From NCBI RefSeq assembly GCF_052089425.1, contig NZ_JBQCZW010000021.1, positions 1 through 44,830 of the forward strand: DNA of 44,830 nt, written 5' to 3'. The position numbers and the translations under genes are program-made. The DNA is from Ancrocorticia sp052089425. GTDB taxonomy: Bacteria > Actinomycetota > Actinomycetes > Actinomycetales > Actinomycetaceae. The notes under the pieces are model-generated. The model saw nothing but the letters and a program-made list of their open reading frames with translations. It had not been told where the DNA came from and ran no database searches. Positions 32,965-39,931 of the stretch are shown one piece after another; the first letter of the stretch is position 1, and every line of letters starts with the position of its first letter.

Positions 32965-33380
32965 CTACGAAACAGCCAGCCATGTCCCCTTCCGCCATGC
33001 CACCTGAGCAGGTGTTGGACCGCGTGACTGGGCCGCGCCGGGCCGAGGCGGATCAGCTAATTGAGATCCACCGCGAAATCAGCGGATTTGAACCAGTGGT
33101 TTGGGCGGGCCGCATCATTGGCTTCGGAGAGTATGAATATCGATATGCGAGCGGCCATAGTGGCCGTGCCCCCAGACTCGCATTCGCGACGGGGCAGGCC
33201 AAACACACTTTCTATCTGGTCAGCGGATTTGCCGAAATGTGGCCCGACCTTGTGGAACAGTTTGGCAAATGTCGCGTGAGTCAGGCGTGCCTCTACTTCA
33301 CTCGTCTCACTAGTGTGGATCCCGAAGCTCTGCGTGAGCTTTTACTTCGCACGTTCGCGCATACCGTTGATGTGGACTGA
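32961..33380 (+). CDS. DUF1801 domain protein
   Basis: 139 residues. PPEQVLDRVTGPRRAEADQLIEIHREISGFEPVVWAGRIIGFGEYEYRY and the following RLAFATGQAKHTFYLVSGF are the pattern of DUF1801, a small YdhG-like alpha-beta domain of uncertain function, found widely in actinobacteria. It was probably the second gene of a two-gene operon with the GNAT now deleted. Start ATG 32961 overlaps the remnant's TGA; no separate ribosome site is obvious, so current expression may be reduced. Confidence 0.8.
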   Translation: MTTKQPAMSPSAMPPEQVLDRVTGPRRAEADQLIEIHREISGFEPVVWAGRIIGFGEYEYRYASGHSGRAPRLAFATGQAKHTFYLVSGFAEMWPDLVEQFGKCRVSQACLYFTRLTSVDPEALRELLLRTFAHTVDVD

Positions 33381-33486
33381 GGTTGTGCACCATCAGTGAA
33401 AATGGAGTTCCTCTGACGATCCGAAGTTGGCCTGTTGATGCGCCCTCCAGATGCGTAGAATCTTGTCATCGAGATAGGGGGCACCC

Positions 33487-33696
33487 GTGACAATTACGAT
33501 TGAGTTGACGCCAGAGCGTGAGCGTCGGCTTGCTGTGCTAGCTGAGAAACAAGGGCGCTCTGTAGACGATGTAGCACGCGACTTACTCGACGATGGGATC
33601 GATGAAGCCGATCTGGCTGATTACTACAGGCAGTGGAAAGATCGGGGGCGTCCGTCGCGCCCAGCTGCGCAGCTGTGGGATGAATTAGAGCTTTGA
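33487..33696 (+). CDS. relB: RelB-like ribbon-helix-helix antitoxin
   Basis: 69 residues from GTG 33487, preceded by AGGGGG. MTITIELTPERERRLAVLAEKQGRSVDDVARDLL is a ribbon-helix-helix-like DNA-binding part, and the C-terminus (DEADLADYYRQWKDRGRP, ending LWDELEL) wraps the RelE toxin. The stop overlaps the relE start. A TAGAAT hexamer at about 33452 could be its -10 box. Confidence 0.85.
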   Translation: MTITIELTPERERRLAVLAEKQGRSVDDVARDLLDDGIDEADLADYYRQWKDRGRPSRPAAQLWDELEL

Positions 33697-33959
33697 ACGT
33701 GTGGACTCTAGCGACGACAAAACGTTTTGACAAAGAACTCTCGCGACTTGACCGCAAGATTCAGCAACGGGTTAAGAATTATCTCGAAGAGGTGTGCGCG
33801 CTTGAGGAACCGCGAGCACGGGGGAAAGCTCTAACGGGTCCGCTCGCAGGACTGTGGCGCTACCGCGTAGCAGACTATCGCGTCGAGGTAGAGATCTCTG
33901 ATTCTGAACTTGTCGTCGTTGCCATTCACGTTGGGCATCGTTCTGCGGTGTACCGATAG
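33693..33959 (+). CDS. relE: RelE/ParE-family toxin
   Basis: 88 residues from TTG 33693 (4-bp overlap with the antitoxin). KRFDKELSRLDRKIQQRVKNYLEEV, RGKALTGPLAGLWRYRVADYRVEVEI and VVAIHVGHRSAVY follow the RelE fold; the basic residues of the GLWRYRV-DYRV segment and the C-terminal HVGHRS...Y are those used for mRNA cleavage in the ribosomal A site. All key positions remain, so it should be active. One base later begins the broken GNAT gene. Confidence 0.9.
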   Translation: MNVWTLATTKRFDKELSRLDRKIQQRVKNYLEEVCALEEPRARGKALTGPLAGLWRYRVADYRVEVEISDSELVVVAIHVGHRSAVYR

Positions 33960-33960
33960 C

Positions 33961-34611
33961 GTGAGCGACTTTGTGGATTATGCGCCCGGTACGCACGGAC
34001 ACAGCCGGGGCTGGATCAGCATTCGCGGTGCCGAAGCTGGCGACGCGGTAGGGATCGGGGGCGGGGTTATGGCAAGTAGGGGAGGAACCATCGAGAGTAG
34101 CCTTGCCATGGCGGAGGCCTTAATCCGGGAACGTTGGGTTTTGACGGTGGCCGAGGATCTGAAAGCAAATTCGCTCATCGTGGGGTTGTCCGGCGCGGTG
34201 CAGCGGCACGTGCGTAGTGAAGACGTTGACGACTGGCTCGTCGCGGGTTTGACGGTCCGGTCCGAGTATCGACGGGTCGGCGTTGCCCTACGTCTGCTCG
34301 ATTCCGTCATCTAGGCGGTAGCGCGTGAAAACCACTTGGTGGCACGTGATGACGAGGCAGTGCTTCCAGACGAAGGCTCGCCGGTAGACGAGACCGCACC
34401 TGGAGACCCGGTTGTACCTCCAGCCGAAGCCGCACCGCTCTACAGCGTCATTAATGCACGTAATCGTGCATCGATCACGCTTCATGAAAAGCTTGGCTTT
34501 GTTGAGGCTGCCCGCGGACATACCTTCGCCGGAATCACCTTCACAGGAGGCGTCGGGGTGCTGATGTCAGTGACGGCAGGCTTCAATTCCGCTTGTCTCA
34601 GCGAGAGCTAG
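33961..34611 (+). pseudogene. GNAT acetyltransferase broken by one in-frame TAG
   Basis: Read from GTG 33961 the frame gives a GNAT domain with WLVAGLTVRSEYRRVGVALRLL (acetyl-CoA loop) and then TAG at 34312-34314. The same frame continues without another stop to 34611, including LYSVINARNRASITLHEKLGFVEAARGHTF, the usual GNAT C-terminus. A single GAG-to-TAG change (Glu is common at this position) would restore the gene. There is also a Pro/Glu-rich insert of about 25 residues after the TAG. It starts one base after relE. Confidence 0.8.
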
Positions 34612-34692
34612 ATTCTCCCGTTCCGACTCGTCATAGAACAGTGATGAGCGCACTGGCCGCCCGAGCCGTTGCCTTTGAACTCGGAGCTGTAA

Positions 34693-34744
34693 CGCTACTC
34701 TAACTACTATAAACCTCAAACCTTAGAGTAGCGTTCTAGTTGAG
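34693..34744. repeat. Dispersed inverted repeat, copy 2
   Basis: CGCTACTCTAA (34693-34703) and TTAGAGTAGCG (34723-34733) form an 11-bp stem. Bases 34723-34744 are identical to 31833-31854 of copy 1, and the left arm shares TACTCTAACTACT. The two copies lie 2.9 kb apart in direct orientation. Confidence 0.75.
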
Positions 34745-34882
34745 CCGCCAGGTAGCTCGGGGTCCTTGACCGATCCTCGTGTGTGACCTTTACTCATGTA
34801 TAACTGACCGTTTTGGAATGGAACATAGTTGCCTTCTGACCTTCTCTCTTTGAATCTCTCGATCGATCCCCTCCTGCCACCC

Positions 34883-35335
34883 ATGAGCGCGGCGAAAGGG
34901 CCGAGTCTCTCCATCAAGCCGCTGGCGTCGGCTACTCGCGAGCAGCTCGCCAGGCTCTATCTCTCGAGTTACCCGCCCGAGGTTGGAACAGCGACGCTCT
35001 CCGAAGCGAGACAAGAGATTGAGGAATCATTCGCTGGCACATACGGTGTCTTGCGCGACGATGCGAGTGGTGTTGCCACCGTAAGTGGCCGACCCATCGG
35101 CGCAATCATGGTCACTGAGCGCTCGATCTGGGATGAAGGCCTGCTTGGGCCGTTCGTTATCGATCTTTTCGTGGCCCCAGAGGCAAGAGGGAATGGGGCC
35201 GGCGCGATGCTTGTGGGCCACGCCGTCGAAGCGTGCAGAGCAGCCGGCGATTCGAAGCTCTCCTTAAGAATTGGAGAGGGCACGTCGCCCGCGGCCCACG
35301 CCATCTACTCCAAGTGGGGCTTCACGCCCGCCTGA
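34883..35335 (+). CDS. GNAT family N-acetyltransferase
   Basis: 150 residues from ATG 34883. The acetyl-CoA-binding core is intact: FVIDLFVAPEARGNGAGAMLVGHAVEACRAAG (about 91-122, with the R/Q-x-x-G-x-A/G loop), then SLRIGEGTSPAAHAIYSKWGFTPA, ending right after the GF(T)PA motif. A TTG at 34829 would add 18 poorly conserved residues. GNAT enzymes acetylate amines on proteins, antibiotics or metabolites; substrate is unknown. Intact, unlike two other GNATs in this region. Confidence 0.85.
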   Translation: MSAAKGPSLSIKPLASATREQLARLYLSSYPPEVGTATLSEARQEIEESFAGTYGVLRDDASGVATVSGRPIGAIMVTERSIWDEGLLGPFVIDLFVAPEARGNGAGAMLVGHAVEACRAAGDSKLSLRIGEGTSPAAHAIYSKWGFTPA

Positions 35336-35353
35336 CTCGGCGCGAGACGAGCG

Positions 35354-35370
35354 CCTGACATCATGTCAGG
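35354..35370 (+). promoter_or_regulatory. MerR-type operator, copy 2 (perfect palindrome)
   Basis: CCTGACATCATGTCAGG is a perfect 17-bp palindrome 20 bp before the GNAT ATG at 35390. With the neighbouring GGTCAA it matches the operator at 32724, suggesting that the MerR protein also controls this gene, although merR is 2.6 kb away. Confidence 0.7.
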
Positions 35371-35389
35371 GTCAATATAGGCTGGCCTG

Positions 35390-35926
35390 ATGATTAAGAA
35401 CGGCGACGAACCCACCCTCCGACCCCTGCGGACCACCGATGCAGAGGCAGTCCTCGCCGCCTTCGCATCCAACCCCGACATGGCCAAACAAGGAAGCGTG
35501 CCCAGCTTGGACGACGCCGCACGCTACGCGGAAAATCTGCTCAGCCCCGAATCACCGCACAAACCATTAGCAATCGCTCACAACGGCACTCTGGTCGGCC
35601 TCGTGTGCGTGAGCGTTGACGCCGAAAACCGCAGCGGCTGGTTCTGGTACTGGATGAATGAGAGCGCTCGCGGGCGCGGATGGATGAGTCGCGGTGCCGC
35701 AACGGTGGCGGACTGGGCGCTGACCGAATTGAAGCTCGAACGTCTGGAACTTGGCCATCGGGTTAACAATCCTGCGTCAGGAGCCGTGGCGAAAGCAGCC
35801 GGCTTCCTCAAAGAGGGAACAGAACGCGGCAAGTTCCTCATCGGTGATCAGCGCATCGATGTGGACACTTACGGGCGCCTGCGCTCTGACCCGTGGCCTA
35901 CGTATGAGCCGCTCGCACAAGAATAG
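35390..35926 (+). CDS. GNAT (RimJ/RimL-like) N-acetyltransferase
   Basis: 178 residues. LRPLRTTDAEAVLAAFASNPDMAKQG, then GWFWYWMNESARGRGWMSRGAATVADWAL (about 80-108, acetyl-CoA loop) and LELGHRVNNPASGAVAKAAGFLKEGTERGKF follow the RimJ/RimL-type GNAT layout. Such enzymes acetylate N-termini, amino acids or antibiotics. It is the intact paralogue of the deletion remnant at 32760 and has its own MerR-type operator (35354-35370). The substrate is unknown. Confidence 0.88.
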   Translation: MIKNGDEPTLRPLRTTDAEAVLAAFASNPDMAKQGSVPSLDDAARYAENLLSPESPHKPLAIAHNGTLVGLVCVSVDAENRSGWFWYWMNESARGRGWMSRGAATVADWALTELKLERLELGHRVNNPASGAVAKAAGFLKEGTERGKFLIGDQRIDVDTYGRLRSDPWPTYEPLAQE

Positions 35927-35982
35927 ATAGTCATCCGTGAAGGCTGGAGGAGATTGGCGGAGATGGAATCTCGTTGATGTCC

Positions 35983-35996
35983 GCCGGGCGCCCGGC
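35983..35996. terminator. Candidate GC hairpin after GNAT
   Basis: GCCGGGCGCCCGGC is a perfect 14-nt palindrome 57 bp after the GNAT stop. No T-run follows; as a terminator it is only a weak candidate. Confidence 0.35.
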
Positions 35997-36027
35997 CCAC
36001 ACCTCCTACGGAAATACGGGTGATTTA

Positions 36028-36165
36028 CCTTATATTTTCGCGTGACACGCTTGGGACTTTGGTCTAGGATCGTGGCAACTCATCTTAGCTCATCTCCATA
36101 TTCGTACCACCAGTAGAACCTCTAGGGAGAGGTCCGCGAATAGCTGAGATGTCAAAAATATAAGG
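36028..36165 (+). promoter_or_regulatory. Structured promoter/leader of the DASS transporter
   Basis: A 138-bp nested palindrome upstream of the SD AAGGAGG. Outer arms: CCTTATATTTT (36028-36038) with AAAATATAAGG (36155-36165), plus TGACA (36043-36047) with TGTCA (36150-36154). Inner stems: CATCTTAGCT (36081-36090) with AGCTGAGATG (36142-36151, one G-U), ATTCG (36100-36104) with CGAAT (36137-36141), and ACCTCT (36118-36123) with AGAGGT (36128-36133). A promoter, GTGACA (36042-36047), 17-bp spacer and TAGGAT (36065-36070), fits inside, so only the inner stems would be transcribed. Confidence 0.6.
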
Positions 36166-36173
36166 AGGCATGC

Positions 36174-37721
36174 GTGAGCACACCGGATATTCGACCCGAC
36201 AGCCCCGTATCAGAGGGATCGCAGGATCAGGGACCTCCGAAACGGAGGCTCCATAAGAAGGTATTCGGCATTGGACTAGGCATTGTCCTTGCCGTGATCG
36301 TCTACTTCTTGATGCCGAAGGGTGTTCATCCTTCGGTGGCGGATTCCGAGATTGTGGTATCTGACAACGCCCTCGCGATGGCTGCGGCAGTGGCCGTACT
36401 GATGGGCACGTGATGGGTAACGGAAGCCATCCCGCTGGCGGCAACGGCGCTCGTACCCGTCGTCGTCTTTCCTTTTGCGGGCGTGAGGGACTTCGAAGCC
36501 ACGGCGGCTCCGTACGCAAATCCCACAATTTTCCTCTTCATGGGCGGGTTCTTCCTCGCGCTGGCAATCCAACGCTGGAATCTTCACCGGCGTATCGCGT
36601 TGCGGACCGTACTGCTGGTTGGCACCAAGCCGAAGCAGATTATCCTTGGCCTGATGATCGCCACGGGAATCCTCACGATGTGGGTGTCGAATACTGCCAC
36701 GGCCGTCATGATGCTCCCGATCGCGCTTTCCGTTTTGTCTCTCCTGTATCAGGACGCGGGTGCGGGGGAGAAGCTCAAGTCCAACTTCGGTAAGGGGCTC
36801 GTGCTGGGTGTCGCATACGCCGCCTCGATCGTTTCCGTTTCCACCATTATTTCGACCCCGCCGAACACCCTGCTCCGCGCTCACCTCGAGGATACGTACG
36901 ACATCACGATCACGTTCGGCCAGTGGATGCTCTTCGGGACGCCGCTCGGCTGGGGATTCCTGTTCGTTGGCTGGTTCATTCTGGTGCGCGTATTTCCGCC
37001 CGAGATCGACGAGCTCCCCGGAGGCAAAAAGGTCATTCAGGACGAAATCGAAAAGATGGGTCCGATGTCCAGAGGCGAGAAGATCGTGGGCGTTGTTTTC
37101 ATCCTCGCCGCGCTATCCTGGGTGATCCTGCCGGCCGTCTTTCCAGACACGATTAGCGACGAACTGATCGCCATGACAATTGCACTGGTGCTGTTCCTGA
37201 CGCCGGTGGATCCGTTCAAAGGTGTGCCTCTGCTCGATTGGAAGTCCGCCAAGAACATCCCGTGGGACGTGCTGCTGCTGTTCGGCGGCGGTCTCTCGCT
37301 TTCCGCAGCCTTCACGTTCACCGGCTTCTCGGCGTGGATCGGGGATCGGGCTGCCGGGTTGGCGGGGCTGCCGATCCTCGTGCTGGTCTTCCTCGTGACG
37401 GTGCTCATCGTGATTCTTACCGAGTTCACCTCGAACACCGCCACAGCGGCCGCCTTCCTGCCCATCATGGGCTCGGTTGCCATCGGCATGGGCTTCGAGG
37501 GCATGCAGGTCATGATCCTGCTGCTTCCCGTGGCGCTCGCCTCCACCTACGGATTCATGATGCCGGCGGGCACGCCGCCCAACGCGATCGCCTATTCCTC
37601 CGGCTACCTTCGGATCACGGACATGGTCAAGGGCGGGCTCTGGCTCAACGTGATCGGTGCCCTGTTGATCACGGCCTTCACGATGATCGTTGGACCGCTC
37701 GTGTTTGGATATTCGTTCTAA
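36174..37721 (+). pseudogene. DASS/SLC13 dicarboxylate:sodium symporter with one in-frame TGA
   Basis: From GTG 36174 (SD AAGGAGG) the frame reads MAAAVAVLMGT, TGA at 36411-36413, then WVTEAIPLAATALVPVVVFPFAG and on to 37721. Family members usually have two Trp here (MGxWWxTEA), so a single TGG-to-TGA change explains the stop. Everything else is intact for about 515 codons: SNTATAVMMLPIALSVL (Na+ and substrate clamshell), FTSNTATAAAFLPIMGS (second clamshell) and PAGTPPNAIAYSSGYL. It would import succinate, malate or related acids with sodium. An ATG at 36483 could make an N-truncated protein. Confidence 0.8.
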
Positions 37722-37784
37722 CTGGTTGGTAGATTCTCGATTTAGATGACGGTGGGGCATCCGGTTTGTGGGTGCCTCACCTCA

Positions 37785-37815
37785 TTTTTTGACGACGACG
37801 GCGGCTTCCCACACC
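37785..37815. repeat. GTCGTCGTC palindromic element, copy E (half)
   Basis: TTTTTTGACGACGACGGCGGC (right arm, inverted relative to A-C) is followed by a C-rich tail (CCCACACC, CCCACACCCCACCC), as in the full copies. It lies between convergent DASS and META lipoprotein genes. Confidence 0.5.
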
Positions 37816-37891
37816 TCAACCCGCCATATCCCACACCCCACCCGGCTACATCATTGTCTGACGAGCGGGTGCGGGGAGTTCCTTGGACTTA

Positions 37892-38296
37892 TTATTGCTT
37901 GGTGAGTGAACCGAGCTCTGACCCGTCACTGTCCACAATGACCAATTGGGCACCGTCAGGATTCGGTATCGTGGCGCTGGTGGCGTTTAGAAGCCATTCG
38001 TCCACACCTTCGCAATACATTTGTGTGGAGGCCATCGGTCCAAATTCGATCGTGTCCCCTTCGGCAGTCCATGAGCCGGTGACGTGGTTGCAGCCCGTGG
38101 TGCCGGAAAGTGTTCCGTCCTCAGCGATGGTGATGTGTGGTTCGCCCTCGTCCTCTATTCCCCATGTTCCTTCAAATGAGACGGCGGGTTCCTGCGGTTC
38201 CGAGGGCGTGGAGTCTGTGCCCCCGCACGCGGAAAGACCAAAGGCCACGGTCGTGGCGGCGAAAACGGCAACAAGTGAGTGTCTGCGTATCGTCAT
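37892..38296 (-). CDS. META-domain lipoprotein
   Basis: 134 residues. A signal peptide ends in the lipobox LSAC (Cys at about residue 24), then a Ser/Pro/Glu linker leads to a META/HslJ-type domain: FEGTWGIED, HITIAEDGTLSGTTGCNHVTGSW (about 53-75) and IEFGPMASTQMYCEGVDEWL (about 84-103). HslJ-type domains are linked to novobiocin or heat-shock phenotypes in E. coli; here the function is unknown. It is convergent with the DASS gene and divergent from the APC permease. Confidence 0.85.
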   Translation of the reverse strand: MTIRRHSLVAVFAATTVAFGLSACGGTDSTPSEPQEPAVSFEGTWGIEDEGEPHITIAEDGTLSGTTGCNHVTGSWTAEGDTIEFGPMASTQMYCEGVDEWLLNATSATIPNPDGAQLVIVDSDGSELGSLTKQ

Positions 38297-38432
38297 GTTT
38301 CAACCCTATCGCGCCTGGCTTGTGCGGTGTGGTGCCCAGATGCTGCCCGAATCTACGTCCGCGTCTGATTTCCTCTAACCTACTGATGTTCACCTGAAGG
38401 TGACGAGCACATAGACGAACGCGAGGCGGGCG

Positions 38433-39833
38433 ATGAAGACAGAGCTAGAGCGCAACCTTGGGGTTCCGGGAATCGTGTTGATGGTGGTTGCCGCGGCGGC
38501 GCCGATCACCGTTGTGGTGGCGAATTTCCCCATTATCCTCATGGAGTCGCAGAATGTTGGCGCCCCGTTGGTGATACTTGCGGCAACGATCATCCTGCTC
38601 CTGTTCTCTGCAGGCTATGCATGGATGACACAACATGTGCCGGATGCCGGCGCCTTTTACTCCTACGTGGATCGTGGCCTCGGGCGCCGCATGGGGCTTG
38701 GCACGGCGGCGATAGCGCTGCTTTCCTACGTGCTACTGACGGTCTCGATGACGTGTTATTTGGGCGTGCAGGCAGGTAACCTCATCGAGCTGTGGACGGG
38801 AATTGACCTGCCATGGTGGCTCATTTCTGCGGCGGCCATCGCCATTGTGGGCGCCTTGGGATATCGGCAGATTGACCTGTCTGCGAAGGTGCTTGGTGTG
38901 GTGCTAGTTCTCGAAGTTGTGGCAGTGCTGATTGTTGATATCGGTGTGCTTGCGTCCGGGCGTGAGCTCTCGGGGAAGCCGTTTGCGCCCGCCGAGGCAT
39001 TCTCCGGTGCGCCGGGCCTCGGGCTACTCTTTGCTTTTCTTGGCTTCTTTGGATTCGAGGCCACGGCGGTGTTCCGGAATGAAGCCCGTGATCCGGAGCG
39101 GACGGTCCCGCGAGCCACATACATTGCAGTTCTCAGCATTGGCATCCTGTACACGGTGTCCTCGTGGCTGGTCTTCTCCGGGCTTGGAGTGGATTCGGCA
39201 GTGGAACAGGCAGAAGCCAACCCGGACGGCGTGATCGTTGGGCTAACGAACGATGTGGTTGCACCGATCATGGCGGATATTGTGCAGGTTCTTGTTGTCA
39301 CCAGCATGTTTGCGTGCATGCTCTCCTTCCACAACATCGTGGCCCGATATCTCTTCACACTGGGGCAGCGAGGGGTACTGCCCAGTGCGCTTGGCGAGGT
39401 CCATTCTGCACACGGGGCGCCCTCGAAAGCCTCCCTCTGGGTGAGTGGGATTTCCGCTGTGATGGTGGCAGTTTCCGTAGCTTTTCGGTTGGATCCCGTC
39501 ACTCAGGTTTACACGTGGTATTCGGGAGTTGGCGCGATGGGCATCATCTTTATGATGGCGTTGACAGGCATTGCCGTTGTCGTATTCGGGATGGGGTTAC
39601 GCAAGGTTGGTGCAGGGCGCAGCCCGTCTACCGCGATTATCGTGTTTTCGTCTCTGGGAGTGGTGGGGCTTTTGGGCGTTCTCGCGATCACAGTGTGGAA
39701 CTTCCCTGTCATGGTGGGCGGGACCATCGCAGCCGTTATTTGTGGCGCCATTCTGGTGGCCGTGTTTGTGGGCGGGCTGTTCCTTCCGGGAAGCACCGCG
39801 TCCCGGAAGCAAACTGATCATGCCCCGTCGTAG
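38433..39833 (+). CDS. APC family amino acid permease
   Basis: 466 residues with about 12 transmembrane helices. LGVPGIVLMVVAAAAPITVVV (helix 1 with a substrate-binding Gly/Ala pattern), FAFLGFFGFEATAVFRNEARDPERTVPRATYIAVLSIGILYTVSSW (about 195-240, the conserved GFE motif and the charged loop) and the later LSFHNIVARYLFTLGQRGVLP stretch are typical of APC/LAT-like permeases. It probably imports an amino acid or amine with protons or in exchange. The substrate cannot be told from sequence. Confidence 0.9.
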   Translation: MKTELERNLGVPGIVLMVVAAAAPITVVVANFPIILMESQNVGAPLVILAATIILLLFSAGYAWMTQHVPDAGAFYSYVDRGLGRRMGLGTAAIALLSYVLLTVSMTCYLGVQAGNLIELWTGIDLPWWLISAAAIAIVGALGYRQIDLSAKVLGVVLVLEVVAVLIVDIGVLASGRELSGKPFAPAEAFSGAPGLGLLFAFLGFFGFEATAVFRNEARDPERTVPRATYIAVLSIGILYTVSSWLVFSGLGVDSAVEQAEANPDGVIVGLTNDVVAPIMADIVQVLVVTSMFACMLSFHNIVARYLFTLGQRGVLPSALGEVHSAHGAPSKASLWVSGISAVMVAVSVAFRLDPVTQVYTWYSGVGAMGIIFMMALTGIAVVVFGMGLRKVGAGRSPSTAIIVFSSLGVVGLLGVLAITVWNFPVMVGGTIAAVICGAILVAVFVGGLFLPGSTASRKQTDHAPS

Positions 39834-39931
39834 ACCGAGAGGTTCGCGCAGTTTTGAGAAAGGTATCCGCGGAGGGGAAGTAATTCGTAGGATCAGCGTG
39901 TGCTTGTGATCTCCTCATGGTAAGGAAACCT

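Noticed and set aside
36411..36413. UGA read as Trp genome-wide
   Set aside because: Many intact genes in the window end with TGA in normal places (for example ArfB, the ABC ATPase and GNAT genes), so the code is standard. Only this one codon is odd.
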